Positions 10,033 through 21,996 are shown, counted from the stretch's first letter. The stretch: DNA of 64,000 nucleotides from Cepaea nemoralis (GCA_014155875.1 JACEFZ010028139.1:358363-422362), one strand, 5' to 3'. Made by a program: numbers and translations. Notes: generated from the letters alone by a model not told the origin.

Positions 10033-10382
10033 TGGGCCACTAGCTCCTTCTGTCGCTTGGTCTAGTCGCAGACTCCCCTATACTCGTCGTCTATATCGTG
10101 ATGGTATGTTGTTTGATTTCTTTCGTGGCATACTTCGTGCTCGCCTGCAGTTCACTTGACCCCGAGACCGGTGCTTATACAAGTATCAAATCTCGAACAG
10201 TGACCAAAATATGAGACTTGTATCTTTACTGTTTTGTTCTCTAGATCTCTTTTCATGGCCAGCTTCTCTGGGGGTTTTTGTTTGCCAACACACGTTCCTT
10301 TTATTCTGTATATTAATATTTAAAGAGCCCCTCTTCGTTTTTCTAATTGTTTGCCCATTGTCCGCCCTGCTGCGCCATACAG

Positions 10383-10505
10383 TAGTGTTGATCGCGCGCG
10401 CGCGCGCACACACACACACACACACAAACATAAGACAGTCAGGCACATACACAGACATTTGTGTGTGTACGTGCGTGCGTGTGTGAGTATGTGTATGTGT
10501 GTGTA
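10383..10505. repeat. GC/CA/GT microsatellite
   Basis: CG repeats followed by CA repeats (10390-10427), then GT-rich sequence to 10505. Confidence 0.95.
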
Positions 10506-11311
10506 TCATTTGGCTTTTCTCGTTTTTAAGTTACTGTTTATACCTCAAGATATCCTACGCTTCTTACTTGCTTATTATGAAGTGATAGAAACTATCTGTG
10601 TGTCAGGTCTTAGTCAGATATGACTGAGCTACCGTATGACAGTAGACGGTACTACCTGCTTTCTGTTAGCGCCGAACGTTGGGCGGCGCTTACCAAACCC
10701 GACACCCCACATTGTGCCAACGGCTTCGGGCGGAAGAGCGCAATTGGGAGGGTACAAGCCTTACCCTAGGTGCGAGGAAATGCAACCTAAAGACAAAATG
10801 TCATGGCAGGGCAGACCAGGCCCTAAACCTTGGTTGGCGGCTGGTCTAGGATCGAAGCTCCGACAGGCGGACAGTTAGAGCATTGCTTTGCTGATCCGGC
10901 AGCTTCTGCAGCTTATCTTGTTCCAGATGTAGGGTGTTACCTTTCCTCTGGAGTGAACTAGGCAGGCCGAGAGAGGGATCATGCTGCATGGGCAACACAT
11001 GATCTCTATATTTTAGCCCAGGCTTTGTGCTATGGAGAGGCAATAACTCCATCCCTGGTCTTAACTGGTCTCGGAATCAAAGCGAGAGGCAACTGTTACG
11101 GGTTATAAGTCCCTGTCAATTGGCGTAGACATGGGGCGCCACGCGTTGCCTCTGACGGTGGGAGACACCTACAGGTGTCACTGATCAGCTACCGCCCGCC
11201 TCAAGCTGGGCAGTCCCCGGCCAATTGGGTGCTGATCCGCCACAGCCTGCCTGCTTCAGTGGGTGCTTGGGGCTAGGACAAAATCTGATTCGCAGGCTGT
11301 AAAACCAATGC

Positions 11312-13580
11312 ATAAGGTACAAATAAAAAGAAAAATAGAAACCTCAAGCTACGATTTTTCACTGACATGACCAATATTGACGATGTGAGAAAGACGGCTG
11401 TGATTGATGCCGAACTCAATCGTCTTAACATTGATATTGCTGACCTGCAGGAGACTCGCCTCGCTGAGGAAGGGTCACTCAGGGAAAACAATTACACCTT
11501 TTTTGGAAGGATAGAGGGCAGGCATAAAAAAGGCAACACGGTGTGGGCTTTGCAGTAAAGAATTCGCTACTGGGAATGATTGAAATTCCAGCAGGAGGAA
11601 ATGAAAGACTATTATCCCTGCTCTTGGCAACCTCTTGTGGTTTTGCCACCATTATTACTGCATATGCACCGACACTCGATTCCTCTGATGATGTGAAGGA
11701 TTTCGTTCTATGAGGAGTTAGACTCCGTGATCAAGGCAGTTCCAAAATCTGACTACATTTATATGCTCGGTGATTTCAATGCTCGTGTGGGCAAGGACTC
11801 GAGTTCATGGCCAGTGTGCCTTGGAAAATACAACATCGGTCGCATGAATGAAAATGGGCAAAGGCTGCTGGAGCATTGCACCAGAAATGACCTATGTATT
11901 ACAAACTCCTTTTTTAAAACAAAAGAGATGCATAAGGTCACATGGAAACATCCAAGATCCGGCCATTGGCACCAGCTGGACTTCATCATCACACGGAGAC
12001 AACATCTGAACCATATATCATTGACTCGAAGTTACCACAGTGCTTACTGTGATACGGATCATTCTTTGGTTGTTGCAAGGGTTAGACTGAGACCAAAGAG
12101 AATCTACACAGCTAAACACAAATCTAGCCCCAGGATTAATATTATTAACACTCACGATCCTGAAAAGTGCTTTCAGTTTCAACAGCAACTTGAAGACGCT
12201 TTCACTGATACACCAGAAAATTGTACAGTAAATGAAAAGTGGGGTCAACTTAAGGAAACTCTTTATAAAACTGCCGTAGGGGTTTACGGCACTGTGGATC
12301 ATAAGAGGCAGGACTGGTTTGCGGCAAACAGCGAGACTCTGCAGCCCTTGATTGATAAGAAGAAGATAGCTCTCTTAAGAAACAAGGAAAGACCAACGCG
12401 TAACACTCTGAGTGAGCTAAGGCAAGCTAGGAAGGATGTGCAAAAGGCTGCCAGGCAGTGTGCAAATGATTATTGGATCAAGTTATGTGAGTCCATTCAA
12501 ATCGCAAGTGATAAGGGAAACATCATAAACATGTATGAAGGAATAAAGAAAGCCTTTGGTCCAGTGATCAAAAGAAGTGCACCATTGAAAACCTTGACTG
12601 GAGAAATCATCACTGATAAGAAACAGCAGATGGACAGATGGGTAGAGCACTATTTGGAGCTTTACTCAAGTGAGACCAAACTAGCGGATGATGCCCTCAA
12701 CGCCATAGAGGCTCTACCAACTCTTGACCACCTGGACACACTTCCCACCATAACAGAAGTTAAGTGTGCTATAAATGAACTTGCATCTGGCAAGGCTCCA
12801 GGTAAGGATGGGATCCAATAGAGGTTATCAGGAGTGGGCAAGACACACTCACTCTACAGATCCACCAGCTAATAGAGCTATGCTGGCGAGAAGGACAAGT
12901 CCACAGGATTTCAAAGATTCAAGCATCATAACACTGTACAAGAACAAGGGCGATCGGAGCGACTGCAACAACTATAGGGGTATCTCACTTCTGTGTATTG
13001 TTGGAAAAGTATTTGCCAGAATTGTTCTGCGCAGACTTCAAGTCCTAGGAGATCAAGTCTACCCCGAATCACAGTGTGGCTTTCGACAGAACCGGTCTAC
13101 CATTGATATGATATTCTCATTGCGACAAATGCAAGAAAAATGCCGTGAACAGAATCAACCACTGTTTATTGCCTTCATCGACCTCACAAAGGCATTTTAT
13201 TTGGTCAGTCGTGAGGGTCTGTTCAAGGCACTAAAGAAGATTGGCTGCCCACCAACTCTTCTGTCCATTGTGGAATCGTTCCACACAGGCATGAAGGGTA
13301 TAATCAAGTTTGATGGTGCAACTTCTGAAGAATTTGAAATCAAGAGTGGAGTTAAGCAAGGTTGTGTACTAGCTCCCACCCTCTTGGAATATACTTTTCA
13401 CTTCTACTGAAATATGCCTTTCGTGATCAGGATGGTGGTATATACATTCACTCACGCTCAGATAGCGGCCTCTACAATGCTCAGAGATTGAAGGCCAAGA
13501 CCAAAATTAGGAGGGTACTGATCAGAGAGTTGCTTTTTGCAGATGATGCTGCAGTTACGACCCGGTCTGAGGAAGAATTG
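11312..13580 (+). pseudogene. LINE-A copy 2 ORF, 5' part (broken)
   Basis: Homologous to the 2038-5169 ORF but inactive. A 36-bp in-frame deletion near 11354 removes the LATWNVRTM region. Frame changes follow near 11555, 11703, 12815 (one base lost in the KDGIP region) and 13384. In RT motif A the conserved Asp of KAFD is Tyr (KAFYLV, 13186-13203). The longest surviving piece (11727-12821) retains LGDFNARVG and the endonuclease-RT linker. The RT core survives at 12900-13400. The Gypsy insertion falls just after the FADDA motif. Confidence 0.9.
13577..13580. other. Target-site duplication of Gypsy copy 1 (left)
   Basis: ATTG immediately left of the 5' LTR. The same four bases follow the 3' LTR at 22245-22248. 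Removing one copy and the insert gives a LINE-A sequence colinear with copy 1 around 4275, which confirms a single clean insertion. Confidence 0.9.
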
Positions 13581-13828
13581 TGTAGCAGAATGCAGTACTT
13601 GGGTGTGCAAAGTTACAGCATGCTTGAGCATCAGGATGGAATGAGGAGAAAGATGCTCAAGTCGTGACGTAGCTGGTTGTTGGGGCGGTCAGAAACACCT
13701 AGGACTAGAAGACAGAGGCCGTCATCATGTTTGTATTCTACTATGACTTTGTATCGGCCATAACGTTCAATAAAGATGTTTTATACTAGTCCAAGACTCG
13801 TTAGTCCTCTATGCTTCACACTGTTACA
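13581..13828 (+). repeat. 5' LTR of Gypsy copy 1
   Basis: 248 bp, TGTAGCAG to CTGTTACA. It contains AATAAA at 13769-13774. Two substitutions relative to the 3' LTR (catgc/cacgc and ctcaag/ctctag). Confidence 0.95.
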
Positions 13829-15056
13829 GAGGACGAAATGACGCCGCAGACCAGGATTTCGATTTTTGCCGTGGCCACAATGCGAAGTATGAAAACCGGC
13901 TTGCCATAGCGGACTGATGTGAGATTGTTACCATCCTACTGAGCTAAAGAATATGAACAACCAACAAGTTTTCGCTGGGTCCTTCGAAACAAAAGTTTAA
14001 GACCGGACCATTCTTTTTTGGAAGACAAAAAGTTGAAAGTAAAATCAAGATGAAGCTTATCAGATGGCTCTCGTAAACAAGAAGCCAGGTTACACCGATG
14101 AATAGAATGCCATCTGTACCACATAAGTACTAATGAAGCTGTTCCGCATTTTTGCCACCTGAGTCGACGTAATTTCCATCAAAATTTGCCATGACGCTCG
14201 ATTTGTCATCTGTTCCAGCCGTTTGTTAACCTTACGTTTCAAGGTCAGCCAGACACACGTTAAGATTTGTCCAGGCTCAAGAACAAGAAACTTCAAAACA
14301 AATATAATCAAATAGAGACGTTGATTTGAGAGAGCAGTTATCTACTTTGCATCAGGATTGCTTGAGGCGAACTGAAAGCCGTTATTTTCACTGAACCGTG
14401 ACCTTGGGAGCCTGAAGAATCAAGCCAATTGCTCCTTTGCTTGGAAACTAAGGAAAATTTGTACTCGTGTTTGCTCAAACAAATCGGAATGTTTTTCTAC
14501 CAAGGCGATACCGTTAGGGAACCCTCGGAGGTGGTTGGGCAGACTGGGCTGCCGGCCTGCTGAAGGGGGGACCCAAAGTCAAATCGCTTTAGTGAGCTAC
14601 ACCACACCAGTTTTCAAAACGTCGCTTTGATGGGACCTGTTATCCAACCAGGGGCCGAAGGTACTGAAACCTGAGACGTTGGAAGAAGAAGAAACTCTTT
14701 CCTTGTCGAGCCTTGTGGAGCCTTATTGAGTCTTATCGGGCCTTCTTGATCCTTATGGAGGACTGAAACCGCCTTATCGATCCTGGTTCAAGTACTCGGG
14801 TACCAGATACTGTGCTTCTCAGTCTCGGCATACAAGAGAATAGACGTCAAAGGGAAATTGTAAGACTTGATTTTCGATTGGACCAGTAGAAAGTTAGTTC
14901 CAACAAGAAAAGGGGTAAAATAAATAATTTTTTCTATTAGATAGAAAATTATTGAGTTTCAAGAGGAAGATAACGTCCTTTGGTTAATTTAAGAGTGTAT
15001 ATTAATAATTATTGATTGTTTTTTGCTTGTATAAGTGTATAGCGAAATATTTCAGG
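13829..15056 (+). other. Gypsy copy 1 leader with primer-binding-like site
   Basis: Untranslated leader between the LTR and gag. Ten bases after the LTR, tgacgccgcagacc (13839-13852) aligns with tggtgccgtcgacc at the same place in copy 2, making it the likely tRNA primer site. I could not match it to a specific tRNA. Imperfect short repeats (gagccttattgag-like) occur at 14700-14765. No gene is seen. Confidence 0.5.
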
Positions 15057-15683
15057 ATGGCGGAAGAACAAGCTTCACTGACACAAGTTCTGACCGGGGT
15101 AGGGTCAGTAATAGGTAAACTTAACACAGTTATAAAACAACAAGGAATGGCAGCTGAAATTGTTAAGTTTAGCGGACAGGCGAAAGATTTTAAGAAGTGG
15201 GTAACTTCAATAGAGAAATATGCATATTTGGTGTCAGCGTCGGATGAAGAGAAAATGAAACTTGCTTATCAGGCAGCAACACAACCGGTTTCTGATCATA
15301 TCAGAAGGAAATTAGAGGCTAGGGTAGATGAGACATGGGAGCAGTTCAAAGATGACTTAGCTCATAAATACGCTGAAATAACGGACCCACAACATGCGTT
15401 TTCGGTGTTGAGACAGTCCAAACAAAGCACTGGAGAGACTGTACAATTATTCAGCGATAGGTTGATTAACCTAGCGGAAGAAGCATTCTTAGGACAGAAC
15501 GTACGAGGAGAAGAGGTGGAGAGAATGTTGGTCGGGATTTTTGTAGATGGTATAAAATCCGATGGACTGAAGTTTAAGCTGATGAGAGAAAACCCTGAGA
15601 GGTTATCACAAGCTGTAGATATTGCGGTACAGGAGGAGAATTTGAGACGTAGATTCAGATTGAGAGTACCGGACGAGAAATAG
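15057..15683 (+). CDS. Gypsy copy 1 gag (capsid region, prematurely ended)
   Basis: Starts MAEEQASLTQVL at an ATG with a favourable context (caggATGG). A 45-nt upstream extension in frame is probably leader. The ~208-residue product has the helical capsid pattern of Gypsy gag: FSGQAKDFKKWVTSIEKY, then PVSDHIRRKLEA, then AEITDPQHAFSVLRQSKQS and VDGIKSDGLKFKLMRENP. Gag packages the element RNA into particles. The frame ends at TAG 15681, but coding-like sequence with an acidic/basic SREDRIEEPMEIGQ stretch continues in the -1 frame to about 15782, and the zinc knuckle lies back in the original frame. A frame break near 15680 is likely. The related copy at 62103 conserves the same peptides. Confidence 0.85.
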   Translation: MAEEQASLTQVLTGVGSVIGKLNTVIKQQGMAAEIVKFSGQAKDFKKWVTSIEKYAYLVSASDEEKMKLAYQAATQPVSDHIRRKLEARVDETWEQFKDDLAHKYAEITDPQHAFSVLRQSKQSTGETVQLFSDRLINLAEEAFLGQNVRGEEVERMLVGIFVDGIKSDGLKFKLMRENPERLSQAVDIAVQEENLRRRFRLRVPDEK

Positions 15684-15866
15684 GAACTAGTCGAGAAGAC
15701 AGGATTGAGGAGCCTATGGAGATAGGACAAACAAGGTTCGGATGGAATAGGAGAGGAAGGTATACAGACATTACAGGGTAGTAATAGAAATGCTTATGAT
15801 GGAAGAAGACAAATTAGAAATCCTACAAATGAGACGGTAAGTAACACAAATAACACAAATATAGTC

Positions 15867-15908
15867 TGTTGGTCTTGTGGTCAACGTGGACACATTTTTC
15901 GCTTTTGT
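15867..15908 (+). pseudogene. Gypsy copy 1 gag zinc knuckle (nucleocapsid)
   Basis: Encodes CWSCGQRGHIFRFC, a complete CX2CX4HX4C RNA-binding knuckle. It is in the same frame as gag but separated from it by TAG at 15681 and TAG at 15723. The frame closes at about 16038, overlapping the pol frame, which is open from 15983 and lies in the -1 register. Confidence 0.85.
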
Positions 15909-15982
15909 GGTAACAGGCGTGTCCAGTCGAATACACAAAGTAGAAATGGCAATAGTAGATTAAATAGGAATGTTGAAGATAG

Positions 15983-18202
15983 ACACAGAAGTTTTACAAG
16001 TACAAGAACGCAGGAAAACCGGCGCCCTACCTATTAAATAGGACCTGTGGTAGGAGGGAAAATAACAAGGTCCCAAGATTTAAAGAATATTTTAATAACA
16101 GGTATAGCAGAACGAGTAGAGAATGCTCTCAATTAGATGAAATTAAACAGTTCACAGTGAATACAACAGATCCCAGCTCATGTATAATAGAAATAGGGAA
16201 GTATAGAGTTCGTACATTAATTGATTCGGGAGCTCAGGTTAGTGTGGTCAAAGAAAGTTTTCTATATAAAATAATGAGAAATTGCAAAATATTCAGAAGT
16301 CATAATAATCTTCACTCTGTTACAGGACAGAATTTACAGGTAGTTGGACAAACAATAATGAATTTTAAGTTAGGAGGGATCAACGTAAGACATCTTTTTC
16401 AAATAGTGAAAGATTTAAATAGAAACATGCTTATAGGAAGAGATTTTCTAATAAAAAATGGGGTAAGACTTATGTTTGATCTACATAAATTAAAATTCAA
16501 GGACGTGTACGTAGATCTAGAAGAAGACATGCACATTTCATCACTGGTTAGAGTTAAAATGTCTACGACGTTAAAACCACAGACGGTTAATTTAATACAG
16601 GCAAAAGTAAAAAGAAATCCGTATTATGAAGTAGGACATACAGTTAGAATCACTGAGTTGCAAAGGGAGGTAATTGATGAGCCTGGTCTAGAAGTTCCGG
16701 ATGGAATAATATCATTAGATAAACACTTAACTTTTCCAGTAATGATTATTAACAACACAGGTAGAGAAATTAAATTATATAGAGGATGTGTAATAGCCAA
16801 AGTGGATCATAACATTAATGACATATTAGCAACAGATAGAGTAGAAATGCAGGGAATAAAGTATTCAGAAACTCCTAGTGAAAGAATTAATAACAGACGC
16901 GGACGCGGAAGAAAAGGGAACATGCAGAAGGATGAATTGATCCATCCATTCAGAAGAAATACAGCCAAAATACATTCACTAGACAAAATGACAAGAGAAC
17001 AAGAATTGTTGGCACAGTTAAAAACTCCACCGGAAAATAAGAAAATATTAGAACAACTTATAAAAGAAAATCAGGATGTATTTGCAATTAATGATTTAGA
17101 ATTGGGAAGGACAAAAACAGTTACAATGGAAATAGATACGGGAGATCATCCACCAATTAGTTTAAAACCGTATAGAACTCCCTTAAGGAATAGAGAAATT
17201 GTTGAAAAGGCAATAGAAGATATGTTGAAAGCAGGAATAATAACAAGATCAAAGTCGGAATGGTCATCTCCAATTGTCATCGTGACCAAAGCTGATGGTT
17301 CACATCGATTCTGTTGCGACTACAGGGCGTTGAACAAGATCACTAAGAATGTAGCGTACCCATTGCCGGTGATTGATGACATTTTGGGTTTACTTAATGG
17401 CTCTACATTCTTCACGACACTAGATGCAAGATCAGGATTCTGGTGTATCCCGATGTCAGAGGATGCTCAGAAGAAAAGTGCTTTCTGTACTCATATGGGT
17501 TCTTACGAATTCTTACGTATGCCTTTTGGGGTTCGAACGGCTCCTTCTCACTACATGCTGTTAATAAATGAAGTATTAGAGGGTATGCAAAAGTTTGCGT
17601 TGGCATACATAGATGATATTCTAATCTATACAGCAGGGGATGTCGATGATCACTTAAAACATGTAAAATTAGTATTCGACAGATTAAGAATACATGATGT
17701 TAAATTAAAGCTCAGCAAATGCGAATTTTTAAAAACAGAAACAAAGTATTTGGGGTATATTATTAATAGAGACGGAATCAAACCAGACCAAGAAAAGGTA
17801 AAGGTTATTAAAGAACTAGCTCCTCCAACTAATGTAAAAGAAGTTCGTGCTTTTATTGGAACCTGTGGGTATTATAGGCGTTTCATTCCAGGGTTCTCAA
17901 AAATAGCAGAGCCTATTACTAACTTAACTGGCAAATACGCTAGATTTAAGTGGGACGATGAATGTCAAAAAGCGTTTGAGTTTTTAAAAAATAGCTTAAC
18001 AGTAGTGCCACTATTAGCACATCCAGATTTGAATAAACAGCTAATACTATATACAGATGCTTCAGATAATGCTATAGGAGCGTGTTTGGTCCAACCATAC
18101 GAAGGAAAAGAATCTGGAATACCAGGGGTTAAAAATGAAAGGCCAATTTATTTCTTGTCTCATAAACTTGGCAAGATCTCAGCGAAAATGGTCGACTATT
18201 GA
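15983..18202 (+). CDS. Gypsy copy 1 pol, part 1: protease, reverse transcriptase, RNase H start
   Basis: Open in the -1 frame relative to gag from 15983, overlapping the gag frame by about 56 nt. The overlap fits expression by -1 frameshifting, although I see no canonical slippery heptamer. The aspartic protease shows LIDSGAQVSVV (DSGA near 16223). The reverse transcriptase covers roughly 17150-17700 with WSSPIVIVTKADGSHRFC, TTLDARSGFW, FLRMPFGVRTAPS and the catalytic YIDD at 17606-17617. RNase H begins with LYTDASDNAIGA near 18050. The frame ends at 18202 because of a one-base shift near 18176. The RNase H continues in part 2. Confidence 0.9.
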   Translation, partial: TQKFYKYKNAGKPAPYLLNRTCGRRENNKVPRFKEYFNNRYSRTSRECSQLDEIKQFTVNTTDPSSCIIEIGKYRVRTLIDSGAQVSVVKESFLYKIMRNCKIFRSHNNLHSVTGQNLQVVGQTIMNFKLGGINVRHLFQIVKDLNRNMLIGRDFLIKNGVRLMFDLHKLKFKDVYVDLEEDMHISSLVRVKMSTTLKPQTVNLIQAKVKRNPYYEVGHTVRITELQREVIDEPGLEVPDGIISLDKHLTFPVMIINNTGREIKLYRGCVIAKVDHNINDILATDRVEMQGIKYSETPSERINNRRGRGRKGNMQKDELIHPFRRNTAKIHSLDKMTREQELLAQLKTPPENKKILEQLIKENQDVFAINDLELGRTKTVTMEIDTGDHPPISLKPYRTPLRNREIVEKAIEDMLKAGIITRSKSEWSSPIVIVTKADGSHRFCCDYRALNKITKNVAYPLPVIDDILGLLNGSTFFTTLDARSGFWCIPMSEDAQKKSAFCTHMGSYEFLRMPFGVRTAPSHYMLLINEVLEGMQKFALAYIDDILIYTAGDVDDHLKHVKLVFDRLRIHDVKLKLSKCEFLKTETKYLGYIINRDGIKPDQEKVKVIKELAPPTNVKEVRAFIGTCGYYRRFIPGFSKIAEPITNLTGKYARFKWDDECQKAFEFLKNSLTVVPLLAHPDLNKQLILYTDASDNAIGACLVQPYEGKESGIPGVKNERPIYFLSHKLGKISAKMVDY

Positions 18203-20051
18203 GAAAGAGGCTTATGCTATTCATTATGCTCTTCAGAAACTTAACTACTATCTACATAACGCAAATTTTATTATTAGAACTGACCACATGCCTTTAAAAT
18301 CTTTGTTAGAAGCTCCAGTGCAGAACAGGAAAATACAGACATGGGCATTGAATCTACAGGGATACAATACAAGAATAGAATACATACCAGGTAGGATTAA
18401 CACATGCGCTGATTTATTGTCTAGAATCCCGTATCCACAGTCATCAGGAAACACGGAAGACGAAGGTGAACCGGAGATTGACGACCGAAACTGGCAAGTA
18501 AATATACTAGATTCTGCCATAATAAATAGAGAAGACTTTGAGAGTTTACCGTCGGATCAAGAGTCTGAACCTAGAGCGGAAGACCCACATTTAGCACAAT
18601 TTAATATGAAAGAGGAACAAGAATTAGATCCAAAAGTCTTAGAAATAAAACAGAAATTGAAAGAAACGGATGAGAATAAGTATAAGAAGAATTATTTAGT
18701 TTTGCAAGAGGATGAACAGTTATATTACATGAGTGAAAGAAACGAACAGTTAAGGAAATATATTCCAAAACATTTGGAAAATGAGGTTTTGAAAGCATAT
18801 CATGATGAGAATGGTCATCTCGGTCGAGATAAATTAGTGAAGGCACTTACGAATAAATATTATTGGCCGAATTTATTTAAAACTGCTTGTAAATATGTTG
18901 ATACGTGTGAAAGATGCAGATTAAGGAATATGAAAACAATTAAGTGTCCCTTACAAGATACAGATATTCCTCAGTTTGCAATGCAAAAAGTTAGTTTAGA
19001 TATATCAGGTCCTCACCCTAGAACATTATCAGGGAACGTATATCTAATTCATATGGTGGACGTTTACAGTCTTTGGCCGGAAGTTTATGCAATCCCAGAT
19101 AAGAGCGCAGATACTATCATTAATATTTTTTTACAGGAATTCGTACCAAGGTTTAGTTGCCCACAGATGGTACTTACGGATAATGGTAAAGAATTTGTGA
19201 ATAAGAAATTTGAAAAGTTATTAAAAGATTTGAATATAAAACATATAAAGACCTCATACTATAGACCTTCTTCAAATGCTAAGAACGAAAGACAACATAG
19301 GACATTGTACGACGTTATAGCAAAGATTGTCGATGAACATGAAAAAGATTGGGATCTATTCCTAGGACCTGCGCTTAGCGCTATACGCACAAACCAAAAT
19401 GAGAGCACAGGGTTTTCACCATTTTATTTATTACACGGAAGAGAGCCAATGCTACCCATAGATAATCTGTTAAAACCAAGACGTAAATATATGGGGGAAG
19501 ACTTTCAAGAGGTCATCATACAAGAAATGCATAAAGCACATGTAAGATTAAGGAATAACATAATTAAAGCTAGAGAAAGACAGAAAAAGTACAGAAATGT
19601 GAATACAAAATTACAGGAATTCAAAGTAGGTGATAGAGTTTATTATAAGAAGCATAGAAGGAACTCTAAGTTTGATGCTCGTTGGGTCCCAGGTTATTAC
19701 ATTTTAGAAAAGCTAGGAAATGTATCGTACAGTATTAAGAACCAGATCACGGGACATATAGCAAGGGCACACGTAGAGCACTTAAGGAAAGATAGTGATG
19801 ATAAGGGATATAATAATTACAACAATAATTATTATTCAGATACCGGATACTTAGATGAACAGGTAGTCAGAAGAGCTACAATACCCCCAGATTTTAGAAA
19901 AGATCCAGCACAAAGCCAGTTAATAACAACTCCAGTTTGCGATGATACTCAAGAACAGACAATACCGAAAACGATAGAAGAAAAAAATATGAATGAGGGT
20001 CATTATGATAGTATAGAATCTATGGAAGAAGAGAATAGGTGCTCCATTTAA
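18177..20051 (+). CDS. Gypsy copy 1 pol, part 2: RNase H end and integrase
   Basis: Continues RNase H in another frame from SQRKWSTIEKEAYAI, with TDHMPLK and ADLLSR. The integrase follows: an HHCC zinc-binding module (HLGRDKL ... CERCR, about 18800-18917), then the core with Asp in SLDISGP near 18995, LTDNGKEF near 19177 and Glu in NAKNERQHR near 19284, giving a DDE triad. A GPY/F-like module lies near 19620-19790 (VGDRVYYKKH, RWVPGYYILEKL). No chromodomain was recognised. The C-terminal tail is acidic and Asn-rich. The protein inserts the element cDNA into the chromosome. Confidence 0.9.
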   Translation, partial: SQRKWSTIEKEAYAIHYALQKLNYYLHNANFIIRTDHMPLKSLLEAPVQNRKIQTWALNLQGYNTRIEYIPGRINTCADLLSRIPYPQSSGNTEDEGEPEIDDRNWQVNILDSAIINREDFESLPSDQESEPRAEDPHLAQFNMKEEQELDPKVLEIKQKLKETDENKYKKNYLVLQEDEQLYYMSERNEQLRKYIPKHLENEVLKAYHDENGHLGRDKLVKALTNKYYWPNLFKTACKYVDTCERCRLRNMKTIKCPLQDTDIPQFAMQKVSLDISGPHPRTLSGNVYLIHMVDVYSLWPEVYAIPDKSADTIINIFLQEFVPRFSCPQMVLTDNGKEFVNKKFEKLLKDLNIKHIKTSYYRPSSNAKNERQHRTLYDVIAKIVDEHEKDWDLFLGPALSAIRTNQNESTGFSPFYLLHGREPMLPIDNLLKPRRKYMGEDFQEVIIQEMHKAHVRLRNNIIKARERQKKYRNVNTKLQEFKVGDRVYYKKHRRNSKFDARWVPGYYILEKLGNVSYSIKNQITGHIARAHVEHLRKDSDDKGYNNYNNNYYSDTGYLDEQVVRRATIPPDFRKDPAQSQLITTPVCDDTQEQTIPKTIEEKNMNEGHYDSIESMEEENRCSI

Positions 20052-21996
20052 GAATACTAGACAAGCAACGAAAAGGAGAATAGGAGAGACAAGAGGAAAG
20101 AGAAGTAAAAAGACAGAGAAGAATTAGAGATTATTCAACAAGCGGCGAGGATATGCCTCTAATGGAAAGGTCGTTAAGAAATAATGATAGACAAATTAGA
20201 TGGGATATAGAAAAGAAAAGATTGGCAGATGCTAGTAATAGACTAGACAGATGAAGAAGAAATGGATGAGAATTCGGAATCAAATAGTAGTATGAAAGAT
20301 ACGGTATACGAAGAAGAAGAATATTGATGTGGAGATAGCACTTATTCAAAGAAACTTGGAGTTATTGAAGAAGTGGAAACGTAGGAGGTAAATTGATGGA
20401 AAATACTGCAGATAGCAAGATATAAGTTTCATGATTTAAAAAGGAAATAGATACTTGAGGATGTATATGACACATTAGACATGGAAAAGGGTTATGTTGA
20501 TACTTATAATGAGTTGTCTTGAGCAGTAGACATATTTAGGTATTAAGATAACTAATATGAGTGTAACTTCGAAGGAAACATATATTTTTTCTTCTGTAAT
20601 TTAATTGCCGATTGATTTTATGTTTTGACTTCTTGAGTTTTCTTAGATAGATAAATAAGTTATTGTTAGTCCATAAAAGAGACTAACAATATATAGGATG
20701 TATGTTATATTATTTTAAAAATATGTTTTTCTGTGAATGAGTTAATACCTTTTATTGATATGAGGGGAAACATAAATGATGTATAAAAACTTGGGGGGGG
20801 GGGGGGGTATGATGTCCTGTTGTGATTTTATTTCGCTTAACTTATAATTTAAGTAAAATGTTTTGTGTGTTAAATAAGAATTACTTTGGTTACAAATGTA
20901 TTGGTTAAGTTAAGTTTTAATTATAAACTGTTATGGTTTATATAGGACCCTTCGTTCAGAAAATAGTAATAAACTACTGAGGACTAGTAGAGAGACACAT
21001 TATCTTAATGAACAATATGTTCATGGGTATATTCTGTTGCTGTGATAATCAGCATGAAGAGGTTGATATGGCTATGAAGTATTAGAAACATATGCCGGGG
21101 ATGGCTATGAGAAAGTTAAAATATGAGCTGCATTAAAGTCAGCATTATTTGAAGATATATGGATTAGATACCATATTATGAGTAACGATATGATGGTTGA
21201 TAGATAAAGGGGGGCTGTGAATGGCAGCATATAAGGTTGGGTATATGGAATAGATAAAGGGGGGCTGTGAATGGCAGCATATAAGGTTGGGTATATAGAA
21301 TAGATAAACAAGGAAGCATATCATGGGATGTGAGGGGGCAAGATATAGGAGCTGTGAAAAATCAGCGTTAATTAATTTAAAATGTTCATGGAATATGAAC
21401 ATTGGCTGGTGGTTGAAGATGAGATAAGTGAAATATAGACAAGGTTGTGGATGGCAATATAAATGTTGAGTATATAAATGTTGAGAAAACGTAGATCAAC
21501 TTAATTTATAAGGAACAAAGATGTATTTCATAAGATATATTTAAAAAAAAAAAAAGCTTTTTACAAAAGTTTTTTCGTTGGCAAGAGAGGTAAATGTGAT
21601 TGTGTTGACTATTCATTCCTTATACTTTTCATAAACTGGGTGCGCACCCCTCCTTTACTTTTTCTAACTACATTTTTTTCTGTCTATCCTGTGTTGTGAA
21701 AGAGTGAGAGATTTCATAATGTCAAGTGTACGATAATGATCGATTTATTGATACGAGATGTTCTTATGATATATATTTGGTAAGGAAACTTTAAAGAGCC
21801 AAGAACAAGGAAGAAGTTCATAGTGGTTTACTATGTGGCAGGGGAAAGAGTTACGAATAGAATATCTACTTAAAATAGAGTTGGGTTGGAGCAGATTAGA
21901 GGAATTGTGGGAAGTAAGAAAAGAGAGGGTATAGAATAGAGGGATTAGGAGTAAAGACTTTTTGAAGGGAAAAAGTCTTTTCAAAACATAGGAAGG
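20052..21996 (+). other. Gypsy copy 1 3' region, no env recognised
   Basis: About 1.9 kb of AT-rich sequence between pol and the 3' LTR, long for a Gypsy element. The plus strand has only short frames and I see no signal peptide or membrane segment that would support an envelope gene. It contains a run of about 16 G (20792-20807), a 51-bp tandem duplication (agataaaggggggctgtgaa words at 21203-21305) and an A run at 21543-21553. Confidence 0.6.
21985..21996 (+). other. Polypurine tract of Gypsy copy 1
   Basis: The purine-rich string ataggaagg directly precedes the 3' LTR, the expected place for the plus-strand primer. It is short, and the call rests mainly on position. Confidence 0.45.

Larger units (their letters stand above)
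10647..13580 (+). mobile_element. LINE-A copy 2, 5' part
   Basis: Second copy of LINE-A, colinear with 1311-4275, interrupted at 13580 by a Gypsy element and continued at 22249. The left flank (gagctaccgtatgacagtaga) is not a tandem repeat. The match to copy 1 is very close across the leader, including the hairpin. Confidence 0.92.

Noticed and set aside
15975..16040. A canonical -1 slippery heptamer at the gag-pol overlap
   Set aside because: The frames overlap by about 56 nt in the right register, but candidate strings such as GGAAAAC and TTTTACA do not fit the XXXYYYZ rule in the gag frame.
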